This document shows, in pieces, positions 25,112 to 36,719 of a DNA stretch of 64,000 nt. The notes beneath the pieces are model-generated. The model saw nothing but the letters and a program-made list of their open reading frames with translations, made no database searches and was not told where the DNA came from. The stretch covers positions 3,970,501-4,034,500 of the forward strand of contig NC_135243.1 of NCBI RefSeq assembly GCF_947623445.1, given 5' to 3'. Source of the stretch: Clavelina lepadiformis. Its lineage: Eukaryota > Chordata > Ascidiacea > Aplousobranchia > Clavelinidae. Numbering within the stretch: position 1 is the first letter of the stretch; each line of letters starts with the position of its first letter. The translations under genes and the position numbers were made by a program.

Positions 25112-26943
25112 GAACACTGACAACACTGAGAACATGTTGGATCGCATTGACTCAAGCCAAGATCAAGGCGTTCATGATTAAGCAAAGCAAAGTACATCGG
25201 ATGAGATCTTGGTCTGAAGCTTCAAAATACCTGCAAACGTTTCGAGATGTGACAACAGGATCACTTTAGACCAGGAACTTTACGGCTGTGCAGGCGCCAA
25301 TCTTTAGAAAGTGATTGATGTAATGTACGAACGTCGAACGCGTTATCTAATCACTGTTTACGCCATAAAAAGATACTCTTCGCAATCCACATGATGGCAT
25401 TTTTTTGTTGTGTTTCGTGCTTTTTGTTGTGTTTTGTAACTTTGATCTTAATGATGATGTTTTTATCGTTTTATTTTTGTTAACTTTTAACAACAAGAAA
25501 TAAAAGTACAGACACTTCCAAGTCAGACTTCGCTGTTAAACTTACAACGGTCACCACAAAGAGCTTATACAGTAGAATTAATTTTCACAAGCAATGTCTG
25601 CCTGCTTGTCCGTCTGTTTGTCTGTCTCCCCCACAAAGAGCTGTCTCTTTGACGACTCGACTTGACTGCGATCTTACTGACCAAATGACTCGAGTCACTT
25701 CTAAAAGACTCGACTTGACTTGAGTCTTAAGACTCTTTAATATTTAGCATTTTATTTGAAAAGTGTTTTGTGAACAATAATTACCTCCCAACACGAAATC
25801 TACCAAACAAATGTATTAAGGATTGTTGCTCTTGGCTAGCCTAGTGGCAGACAAAATATGATTACCTGGAAAAAACTACAATAACTCGGTTGTTGTAAAT
25901 CTGCTAGATGTAGGACATAAGATACATGCAGAAGTTGTATGATTAGATACAAAATTATGGGTTATTAAGGCGACAGAGTCAACGTTGATGTTAACATGCA
26001 CATGATGAACTCCTATCTCGAAAACAAATTGTTTTTTGTGAAGTTGCTTTCTGAAGTGAAGTCATTTTCTTAATCACGATTTATAACCATAATCTCAACC
26101 GTGAATCAGATTACTGTTTGTGCAGGCAGTTTCTCAGAGAATATTAAAGAACAGATTTTCCATGCACAATTTTTATACGATTTTGCAGCTGGCCACAAGT
26201 GCTCGAAGTGACAAACTATAATGTTTTCTATACATGCAGGCGTAGGGCCTAAATGAACATATGAGGATAACTCTTCTAAAACTACAAAATTACAAAACCC
26301 TTTGAGTACGACTTGGTTAAGTATTTGTTTTAAAGGATGTTGTTTGCTGGTAGGTTTGAAATGATCTTGTTTTTTAAAAATTTGCTGAATATTCGGAAAC
26401 TTGTACTGTGATAACTTGATTCCCTTAGCATTAGTTGTAGGGCTACAATCACCGCTACAACTACATATGGCATTTCACATGCGGTCTGCAACTATTTTTT
26501 ATATAAATGTTTCTAATTTTCATTAAAAAGCTTGCCATTCTTGGTTGCTACAAGGCATTTTATTTCGTTTACATTTGCATTTTGACAATAAGCGTGTTAT
26601 GCATCTCAATTAATTGTAATTGGCCAGGTGTGATTTTAGCATTCCAAGCATCCATGCCGCGAGATAAATTCGTTGATTAGTTTCGCTTTTTACGATTTGT
26701 TTTGTTGGATGTGTTCAAATACGACAAGCTTAAATTTCTGCATCAGTTTACACGATTTTGCAGCAGCACTGTCAGCAGGTATGAGGTCGAGCACGTTCTA
26801 CTTGAAGTATGAAGATTAATTCTATGTAAATGCATCAATATAATTAGTAAAGAGAAGAATGATTCATATTAGATCTCTTTTGATATTTCTTAAGAGTGTT
26901 TTATAGAATAAACTTAGTTAACATAAACTTAGTCTTCGGAAAT
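25112..26943. other. Intergenic stretch between genes A and B
   Basis: The first ~100 bases are homologous to the coding tail of gene D and are now non-coding in A. A polyadenylation-type AATAAA lies at 25499-25504. A degenerate repeat of GACTCGACTTGA and GACTCGAGTC units lies at about 25645-25740. Nothing else is supportable. Confidence 0.45.
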
Positions 26944-29732
26944 ATGCAGTTTCAAAATCCTTTCCACAACCTGTCTTTTGTTGGACTTCGAAATTACGAG
27001 GCCTCTCATTTTTTTACTCAAAAAGGCAACCAGTTAGGTGAAGAAGAAGTTGCGATACTTCAAGTGTGCAAACACGAAGTTTTGGGTCAAGTGATGGTGA
27101 GGTTGCGACCAATTGAAGGTACCAGTCAATCACCTGATGTTGAAAACCAATCTTACAAAAGGTAAGACAAGGAATCATGCAAGAATTGCTTTAAAGCACA
27201 CTCCAATAAATAAACATTAAAACGGTTTCAGTCGATGCATTCTGTATGGTATGTTGTGAAACAAATAAGATTTTATAAAAGAGCCACATATATTTTTTTG
27301 CATAGAGTAAGATCAAATATGCAAATAACTTTAGGACGTATTTTGAGGTCGAGAGGTTTCGGAATGTCCACCATAAAAACATCGTACAATTTTACGGCGT
27401 CACAATGTGGCCTGGCTTCGCCGGAATCATAACGGAATCCCCAGAATGCGGAAGTCTGATTAGTTTGCTGCGTTCGAAAGATTTGGTGCCCGTCATTCCA
27501 TGGTGGCTGAGACATCGCATTTTCACAGAAGTGTTTGAAGCACTGCAGTATCTGCATAACAGACCTGTACCGATTGTACACGGTGACGTTACTTCGCGTG
27601 CTATCTTATTAACGGATGATCTGATCGTAAAATTGAGTGACATTCATGCAATCCGTGAGGCCACTGCTAATCCCTCGATGGCCGATGACTTCTTGTGTCA
27701 CTCTTTGTTAACTCCTGATTACCAAAAACGGGTCGACGTTTACAGGTGGCAATTTACTCAGATCCGATTTTCTCCGCTGCTTTGTACTAACTCCTTTACC
27801 CAAAATATTTCTTTTGTTTTCTCAGCGCTTCACAGGTGGGCTATGAAATTATAACTCGAAAAATATTGTCTAAGTCGGAATTTGGCTACATCACTTCGTT
27901 GCATGAACCGGTGGCGATGTTGGCCGGACTTCAGCTCGAAGATGAGTCGGGCAGCAACAACACAGATAGCTCCGTCAGGAATCTTCTGAAAAAAGTTACC
28001 TTTATATGCGGAAATCTTAACAAGACGGATGGAGCAGACGCTAATACTGGTCAGTAAATGGGATTCAAGTTAAAAAGTTCTTGACGAAATTTTTAGGACT
28101 GCCACTATTTCATCGGAAGTCGAAAGCTAAGGGTTAAGGTTTCTTAAGCTAACTTAAATGTTCAAACAGTAACCTAACCCCAGTCTACCATCTACTCTAA
28201 ATCTAAATTCAATTAAATCAACTTCTTGCACATTCATTCTTTTTATCTAATAGCCTACATCTAACAATGGGCTGCATGGCCTATACTTACGGGGAAATAG
28301 TCACTCCGAATTTTACTTCTGTCAGTTGCTACTGCTTTGTAGGTCTTCCATTTATGAATTCGTAGACGTAATTTGCATTAAATGAGAAACTGGTTTAGTT
28401 CTAGGATTGTTAACCAGCAGGCAAGAAGACTATTATACCACAAAACTTTTTAACGAAGCTCGTGAGATTGGGAAGTGGATTACCCTTCGACCAGTGCAAT
28501 CCTTTGCCGAAAAAAAAACTCTTGATGTTATTTACAACAAGTCCAGCGGTAACTATCTAACTGAAGGAATTACTTTCCTTAACAATATTCAAGAATATTG
28601 TACAATTTGCAAATAACTTTACGGAAAGCGCTGAAATCTTTTGTACTGTACATTAATTTTGAGTCTGAGAGTTTTAAATATAACAAGAAAATCTAGTATT
28701 ATTTAGACAACATTTGTAAAACTTTATATCCTTGATTTATTAGGAGATAACCAAGCAACTGAGAAGACTTCGGCCAGAAACTTTCAAACGGACTCACGAA
28801 GGAAACCGGTTATGTCACCACCATCACCATTTTTTGTTAGACCGGCGAATGAACATACTCCAGGTACAAGCGTAATTCCTCCAACAGGAGCCTATGACGC
28901 AAGATTTGTTCCCAAGGACGGAACGCGACGAAACGCGTTTGTTCTCAAGGAAAACGAAGGTAAGTCACTTTGCTGGCTTGTATGCTTAAAATAAAAATCG
29001 TAAAAACAGCTTGAAATTTAAAGGAATTTTTAAAGTATCAATTTGAATGACAGGGAGTAGGAAAAATTAGAATTTTAAACTTTAAGATGAAAACAACCAA
29101 GTCCATCTTTCACGTCATTGTAAAAAAATAAAAACAGCTTTTAATTACGAAGTTTTTTAATTTTTCATGAAATATTTCAGTTTCACCTTCCACTGGGCCG
29201 AAGTTGTTTACATTGTTCGAGAGAGCAACTTCAGATGGGAATAAAGAGAATCAACCTATGACTCCATTGAATGCTTGGAGAGAAAACCACCTCTTCCACA
29301 AGGGTAAAATTACAGCTTTCTTACATTTTTTGTGATTTGAGTTAAAAAGTTTCCTTTCAACAGTTTTCGCGAAAGCACTGAAAATAGACCCGTGATCAAA
29401 CTTTACATCTGACACATTTTACCCAACATATATCTTGGTTTAATTGAGTAAATTTCTGCTTCTTAGAAATAAAATGTGACAACCACAATATTCAACGCTT
29501 TTGATAAATACTTTCCATGCATGTACTGTCGCTTATTGTGAAGTTGAAAGCTAATAACGTGTCTATAGTAACCGCATTCCTACTTCGCCTTCTCATGAAA
29601 CATGGTCTTGCAACCTGAGACTCTTTTCAGCAACTGAACTTTCTTACATCTTTCACAGCTCGGTCAGCAGACGAAATGCCTTCTCACCGTAATTTTGTAA
29701 ATTCGCCAACTTCTGCTGGATTCAATTGGTGA
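26944..29732 (+). CDS. Gene B: pseudokinase half only, no ZU5
   Basis: Seven exons: 26944-27161, 27308-27745, 27826-28049, 28405-28548, 28744-28959, 29181-29303, 29659-29732 (478 residues). Exons 1-6 match exons 1-6 of genes A and D in order and phase. Exon 3 is the same length (224). The kinase region runs about residues 30-300. The beta-3 lysine is arginine (VMVR, R53), HRD is HGD (164-166, aspartate kept), the following Asn is Ala (171) and DFG is DIH (184-186). The linker (VMSPPSPFFVRP, MTPLNA) matches A and D. The last exon is short and unique and ends at TGA, so no ZU5 follows. The exon 2 acceptor is the second of two adjacent AGs (27306-27307), chosen because only it keeps the kinase frame. 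A large-intron link to gene C is possible but not favoured. Confidence 0.75.
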
Positions 29733-30260
29733 TCAAGCATCTGACGATGACAAAGTTAAGCGACCCGTACACCAGCAATTGCTTGATCAGTACCATCAGG
29801 AGATCCATAAACGTTAGACAAAACCATCTTTCACATCATTTTTTAACCAAAACACGAAGCTTGATACACGGCATGGAATAGCTTTAAATCATTGCTCACT
29901 ATTTAGTGTTTTAATTACAATCCAGCCGGATTTGGACGATTTTTGATTGTTTCGAAATGCTTTTATCGTCTGTGGGAAATATGTATTTTCTGTTTAAACA
30001 TAGTTCTAAACTGAAGAACTAAACAACTTGGAACAAATAAAGCTGTACAGCCCTTTGAGTCAAAATTACGTAAGTTGCCTAGTAAAGTGTACGTGTGACC
30101 ACATAAAGTATAAAAGAACTGAGTATAATTGTAGCCTACCTCCACGGAAAAGGTCGTTTAAAAATTTGAGTTATGAGTTGACGCAAAAAAATTTTAATGT
30201 TTGACAAATTAAATTCAATTCGCACTCGTGGAATGTTTTCAATTACAAAGCACAATTTAA

Positions 30261-30807
30261 CCCTATCCATACCGGGCTCGCGACTTTGCCATTTTCACTA
30301 GGTGTGGCCGACACTGCACACACATTTTCAATCGTTAATTACTCGAAAACTATACGTCGTAAACCGATCGGATTTTGACAGGTTTGTAGCAAAAACATCT
30401 GCTTCCTGTATACATCATGATTGTAAAGCAAAAGAAAGTGAATGTAGTAAATTAAGTATTTCCACAAGTGATACATTTCTAGAAATTTTTCTTGTTACGC
30501 CGCGCCCCCGCTGTGCGGAAAACCAGCTGGCTACAAGAAGAGAACGCAAGAGAATAGTCGAGTTAGTGGTGCGTAAATGAGTGAACAAAAATGATACGCT
30601 TCAATGCGGAGAGAGAGCAAAATTATGAAAATATGACAATATCTCAAAAATTACCAACTCCAACTTTATAAAACAAACATGTACAGATAGCTGAACATTT
30701 TTTAGGAAAAGTCACCAAATTTCAAGTTTCTACAGCAAACAATGCAACTGTACGCCACGTTTTTCTGTGACTGTGTGCAGGAGAAGCCACACCAAGTGAA
30801 AATAGGG
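30261..30807. mobile_element. piggyBac-type MITE
   Basis: The element is bounded by TTAA on both sides (30257-30260, 30808-30811). It begins CCCTAT and ends ATAGGG. Subterminal sequence is also inverted: TTTCACTAGGTGTGGC on the left matches the complement of GCCACACCAAGTGAAA on the right, with about 27 extra bases in the left arm. TTAA targeting and CCC/GGG ends are typical of piggyBac. No transposase is present, so it is non-autonomous. Confidence 0.72.
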
Positions 30808-31353
30808 TTAAGCACAAAGCTTTGACAGAATGTCTTGGTCCTTGTTATCTTTATGCATGTCAATGTTCAATTTCGATTTTCGATGTAGTACTGCCCAATG
30901 CCACACTTGCTCCCTACGTCCCCGAAACCAACAAGAGGTAATTAAGAAAAATCGAAGACTTTTCGATCGAATCGAATCATCGAAGACTAGCATGTCTCCA
31001 AGATCGTTGGATGTATTTGGACCTTTTAGCGAGTTATTTGTTGTGTTATTGGTAAAAATATGAGTTATTTAAACTCATTATTTTAAGAAAAACCTCCTTG
31101 GTTTATTGTATTCGCGTTGTTGTAACTAAATTTTGATTGTTCCACGTATTGTAAAGTTATTGTAAATTAAGTTTACTATTAACTTTCTAATCTTACAAGT
31201 ATAATGCTGCCTATATGATCTGGAATCGATCTGACATTCTAACACGTAATTAAAGTTCATAAAATACCGCTGAGAAAATGGCACGCACGTACGTACATCG
31301 TATATACAACGTGAAACCAGAACTTTAAAATCACAAACAGTCCAGTGTAGAAT

Positions 31354-31371
31354 CACACACACACACACACC
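31354..31371. repeat. CA dinucleotide microsatellite
   Basis: Nine consecutive CA units. Confidence 0.9.
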
Positions 31372-32410
31372 CTCTCACGAGCAAACTGAGGTTTGGAGTT
31401 GAAACGAAAAGCGTTTCTTGCTTTGGGTAGGGATGGAAATACGGAAATCTTATATAAACATACGAAAACAAAATGAAACATAGGGTATAGAAAATCACAC
31501 TAAAATATATGTAGTTGTTGTTGAAATGCAAAGAGCATGTTACATTACACACAGCTCAGCTTATAACAGTCGACATATACTCGGCTGACTTCACATTGCA
31601 CATCACTGAAAGTGCAAATAAATAATTCATACCATGCATAAAGTGTCTAAATAATAAACATATGTCACAAATATATACGTGAATATACTGTATTAAAACA
31701 ACACGTATTACGTCACAAAATCAGCACTATACAGCGCTCTACAATCTTGCAATAATGACGGTGCAATGAGAAATAGAACCGCAATGCACAATATAATGCA
31801 GTTAATTGCTAAGCGTTAATTGCAAAGCGCAGTTAAGATTGCATCGGACAGTCAACCAATCAGTGCTCGCCACATAGGTGCATTTCATCAAATTACTACG
31901 TTGAACAAATGTAAATTGACTTGTGGAGAATGCACGTATACTGCGATGCTCGCCCTTGAAATTAATTATAGATATTGGAATGATGATAATGAATATAATT
32001 ATTAATAATGTTGCAAGTAATGATTATTATGCTAACATAACTAAGCACCAATCTGCCACCTTTTGTAATACATGTTTGCTCTCTTGTCTCTCCGGCCCCA
32101 ACAACGTTTACAGAGGACAAGGTAGTTATGATATTATTATTAACTGTCTACTATTTGTGTAATTGCTCTTCAATCGCAATCGCTTGCTATGTTATGGTAT
32201 ATTGTAATGTAATTACTAAATTGTATATATTGTAACTCTATATTATGATATATTGTAATTACTAGGATACTAGTTTAGTTAATTATAATTATTATTTCTT
32301 TTACCAGTTTTGTATTATTGTGTTTTTCAGCAACCTTGGATTTGTTTGCCGTTTGCCGAATGTGCAAGCAAGTTATTCGTCTCATCATATTAGTTGAATT
32401 GAGGGCGCGC

Positions 32411-32466
32411 TATTTTAACATTCCACGTGTCCATGTGACGCCGCTGGCTCCCCACGTTGATTAATT
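32411..32466 (-). repeat. Dispersed conserved element, solitary copy
   Basis: On the minus strand: AATTAATCAACGTGG, a ~10 base gap, GGCGTCACATGGACACGTGG and then AATGTTAAAAT. Same core as the copies in the 44-63 kb array. It lies about 435 bases before the gene C ATG. Confidence 0.6.
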
Positions 32467-32900
32467 GCGTTCTTTGAACATTCTTTCAGCTACATATGTT
32501 GCAGCACCACATACTCAGTTCTAATTAAAACTGTTGAGCTTGTGAGTGAAACAGCTGTCAGGTATCGGATTGCCGTTGCGATGTCATAGTTCTGAACGTT
32601 ACGGTCGATATTTCAGCTTTTTGTCATCTGTTGGAGAACGATCGATTTATACGGCAAGGTTTGTAACTCCAGCAGTGTTTAAAAACGTACAATAGTAAGT
32701 GGAAAATACAAGCGATGGTGTCAAATGTTACAAAGAGTTAACAGGGTGCAAGTGTTAAAATGACTCGGAAGGCAAAGGTAAAATAAGCTTCGTGCCGTTA
32801 AACAAACTATTTCAATGAAGCTGTTTTAATTTTCCAGAACAACATTGATAAAAGCATTAGTTGCAGTTTGCCGTAACATTTGTGTAATTTCTTTGACACC

Positions 32901-35382
32901 ATGCCTTTGACTGTAACCAGCCCCAGTGAATCTTACTTAAAATGTGAAGAAGAAAACATAACCGAAACTTCCAATGGGAATACTGCTGGTAAGTTGGATG
33001 TATGTTTTTTAATCTCGTTGATGGATGCTTGTTGCCATGGTGCTTGTGTTTTCGGTCCGGGGTAAGTGTCTTTCGTATCTAACTCCTCCATGAAACTGAC
33101 AGGATATTTTACCAGGGGATAAAGAGGAAAGAAATGCATCCACGTCTGTACAGATGCCAAGTGAGGACCTTGGTGTTCTCACTCCACCAAAGGAAGAAGT
33201 CCTTAGTAGATCTACAGAGGACTGTACTCTTGATAGCAGTACATCTACCCAAGAGACGGAGCTTGCTGACTGTCCCCAAAGTCAAGTTGAAGGTTGGAAA
33301 CCGCAGTTTTGTCTTGTTGTAAAGTTTAGAACATCTGAAATTAAACTTGCTACAATTTAAACATCCATGCTGTCATTACTCAAATGGTTTCTATTATATT
33401 AGTTTACATTCGTAACTTAAGTTTCCGTGGCCACTACAGTATGGGAGCTCAACGAGAACTACTCTTACTACAGCTAGAACGTATTATGATGCACGATAGC
33501 GAGGAGTCCTTACACAATGTTAATTAGCGAATAAGTATTAAGCAAAATGTGTGCGTTTAATAACTACAGAAAATAACGAAGGTTGTGAAAATCCATCAAT
33601 TTCTGCCGAATCGAAGTTGTGTGAAAAGCTTGAAACAACATTAGACGTGGCCAATGCGTTTCCACAAAGTTCTTCGCTGAAGACGTTGGCAGGGATATTT
33701 TCCGATGATTTGAGTGAGTAAATGTCTGGCGCAATTTTCGAGTTTTACTTGTATCCAACAAACAGCTGTTCCCATGTAAAATTTGTATTTAGCTAAGCAA
33801 TAATTTGTAGATGAACAAGACGGTGGAGTGATCTCAGTACAACGGCAGTGGTCGGCCCCGGTGGACATCAACTTCGTGAACGAAACTTGTGCTGTATGTG
33901 GTTTTTTGATTTCGACAATTTTGATAAATCTGTTGCATCTTTCGAATTTCCATTCGTTAACAGATCATAGGGAGCAAAGGCGGCACAATCGAAGTCGGTG
34001 ACTGCAAGATCATCATTCCAGAAGGAGCTCTACAACACAGCTTTGAGCTAAAATTTGTGCTACTCTTTGGAAAGGAACATTTTACGGTACGTTACACTTT
34101 ATATAAAATACTTTGCCATGCAATTTTGCAGAAGTTTTCTGCTCCATTTACTCTTTTGCCACAGGTCCCTAGACAGCAAGTTGTGACACCTTCACTACGT
34201 TGCGTTCCGCCAACGGAGTTTATGAAACCAATAACCATACAACTTCCAACATGTTATTCTGCTGACCGCACTGTTTCCGTTACGGTGAGTTGCTAAATGT
34301 GCAGCTGTGTAGTTCAGTTTTATTATGAAACTTTGAGAGATATTAAACACTTTGCAGCCACAAAAAAGCAAAGATGGAAGGACATGGGAAGACTTAAAAG
34401 TTGTCGAACACAAAAACTCTTCATCTATAATTACGTTTGAAACGTCCAGTTTATCTTGGTAAATACATTTTGCTATAATGTCATCGTACTTTCCCTTATT
34501 CGGCATACGCTTGGGTGGTTTCCGGTTACAATGTCGCATTACAATGCAGTATTCGTTTTTTTTTCGGTTTAGGCAAAGGGTTGTCGGTAGATGCCCGGAT
34601 GCAATTGATTTGAGTATTAAGCGATTGTTCTACCTATGCTATCGCCAACCGGCGAGCAGAGATAATGATCCAATCTTTACTTGGGAAATTCGCGATAACG
34701 TCATGGTCGACTTACCGTTCTTAGATGAAGTGGATGGAATTTATTTTGGTGTTGCACGCATCAGGTTTCTTTAATGCGAAACATATTGGCGGTTTTCACT
34801 TTCAAACTACAGGAGCTAATTAATTAGTAACAAACGTAACTATTTTTTAAGCTCAAAAGATAACCTGCACATAAGACTGTCAGGACAAGACACTACCTTC
34901 GACCCAGATGAGTGGATCATTACATTCGAAGATGTTTATGAACAAGGGTCTTTCTTGCAACAACATTTTCGCGTTTCAAAGACAAGCTTTTCCAAGACAA
35001 AGGAGCACGTCAACCATGAAAAAGAAACTTACAAATACGAAGTACAGAGTTCCTTGTCAGATGACCCTTTCATCGAAGGACATTTTCCACTTCTGCGCAA
35101 ATTAGATCCTGGTAACGTTACTTATATTGCTGTATGTAGAATTCACGATTTTGTTTTTATAAATGCAAGAAGCCTTGCAAACCAACTACATTTCTACTAA
35201 TGAAAAATGTTGCATAATATTAAATTTGTTTCTATTTATTTAAAGAAATGCTACCCAAGGTCACACTGTCCCACAACATGATTCCTGCACTTCCAACCTT
35301 CGACGATGAAGATTTTGGAATAAGAGAACAGAAGCCAGGATTTATTGCCAGATGCAGAAGTGTTTTGCGTAAACCCTCTTAA
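32901..35382 (+). CDS. Gene C: ZU5 plus UPA-like half only, no pseudokinase
   Basis: Ten exons: 32901-32988, 33116-33292, 33570-33713, 33811-33893, 33964-34086, 34165-34284, 34358-34458, 34573-34764, 34852-35111, 35246-35382 (474 residues, phases consistent). The acidic, Ser/Thr-rich first ~140 residues hold no kinase. Exon 3 resembles linker exon 6 of gene D (SAESKL versus SNESKL). Exons 4-10 match exons 7-13 of genes A and D, several at identical length (83, 123, 120). ZU5 runs about residues 165-279 (GGTIEV, IPEGAL, VVTPSLRC, IQLPTCY). The UPA-like region follows (LFYLCYRQP, IRDNV, YEQGSFLQQHFRV). The C-terminus is basic. ATG 32901 starts the clear frame; a non-coding leader exon upstream is possible. 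Confidence 0.82.
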
Positions 35383-36719
35383 ATTGCTCGTTGTGTTTGT
35401 TCACAACGTCCTTGAGAAATCCCGACCTTGTATGTTGATCAATTAATCAATTGTATGTTCAATGTTGTCAAGTCTTGTGAGTGTTGTGTGCATTTATCGT
35501 GTATGTAGTAAAATAAGCAACCAACATGGTGCTGTGTGAAACCATTAAATTACCTCCAAATTAAGCAATGTTTGTGGAAACCTATAGTTTGTGTTCAATC
35601 AGGGTTTTCTCATAACATTAATGTACGTCCACAAATTCGAATGTTTCCGTAGTGAAATCCAACACGGTTGAAACGAAGAAGTTTTAGAAAATTGTATTTA
35701 ACTTACAACATTCTAGCCTCTCAACAAAAACTGTTAATCTGCTAATTTGCGACTAACCGCTTGCATAAGTGGTTCTACTGATGTCGGAAACTTTTCGTGG
35801 TAATACCAACAATGAAACTCTCGAACAAAAGTAATCAAGAGAGTCTGAAATATAGCTGTATGTTTATATATATATTTTTATACCAGTTTTTATGTCACGT
35901 GAATTTTGTGCTATGTCATTCATAGCTTGAAACTGTCCAACACACAAAGCCGTAAAACTTCTACTTGCATTCTGATGCCGCTTAGCAATTACGCGGTTTA
36001 ACGTATTGTTATCGAGATCATTAATTTCTGTAAGCAAAGCAGAATACTGTATAACTAATAATAGATAATTCATTCATATAATGTATTGACTGTATAGGCA
36101 ATATTTTAAATGACTATGATTTTTGTTTGCTTTTCTACTTTCATCGGAAGTTCTTATAGCAAACAATTCTGCTTTATTTACGGTTTGACCTCGATATATC
36201 AGTGATAAATCAATCGTATAAAACAATTACAAAATTTACAAAAATTTTGGGAATAATTTTTTACTATTTAAAACATAACGCATAGCACAGTGCGACGTAC
36301 CGGTTTAAATTTCACTCGGTAATTTTCAGGTTAATATTTTTCAATTTTGCTGTGTTTAAGTTAATGTCAAAGCGAAGCTTCACACCGTGTAAACTCTACT
36401 AAATTAGAACAGATGATCATAAAAATTTGTTTTATTTAAGCCACATTGCTGGTTTTTCACTCATTTTGACCTACATGTGACTATTTCTTTACGACATTAG
36501 GCGAGAATAAACTGACAACTAAAAATATTACAGGAAATTTCTTAAAGATAAAACACTTACAGGTTAAAAGAGAAATGTCCGTACACAATCTGCACATAAA
36601 TGAAAAACAATGAATACAAAAAGAATCTAGAAAATGTTACGTTAGATAGCAATTACGTTGTAAACTCTTTCGAAGACAACGTTTAAAATTAAGGATGATA
36701 AAAACAAGTGATTTCATCT
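35383..36719. other. Convergent intergenic stretch between genes C and D
   Basis: Both neighbouring genes end here, so it should contain two 3' UTRs. It is AT-rich (TATATATA near 35865). No gene or element recognised. Confidence 0.5.

Larger units (their letters stand above)
29733..32900. other. Intergenic stretch between genes B and C
   Basis: Contains the inverted repeat TGATCAAGCA/TGCTTGATCA (29730-29739, 29780-29789) spanning the gene B stop, the piggyBac-type MITE (30261-30807), a CA microsatellite (31354-31371), AT-rich low complexity at about 32165-32290 and one copy of the dispersed element (32411-32466). A short upstream frame with ATG at 32760 ends in a GTAAAA donor and may be a gene C leader. 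No gene is seen. Confidence 0.5.
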
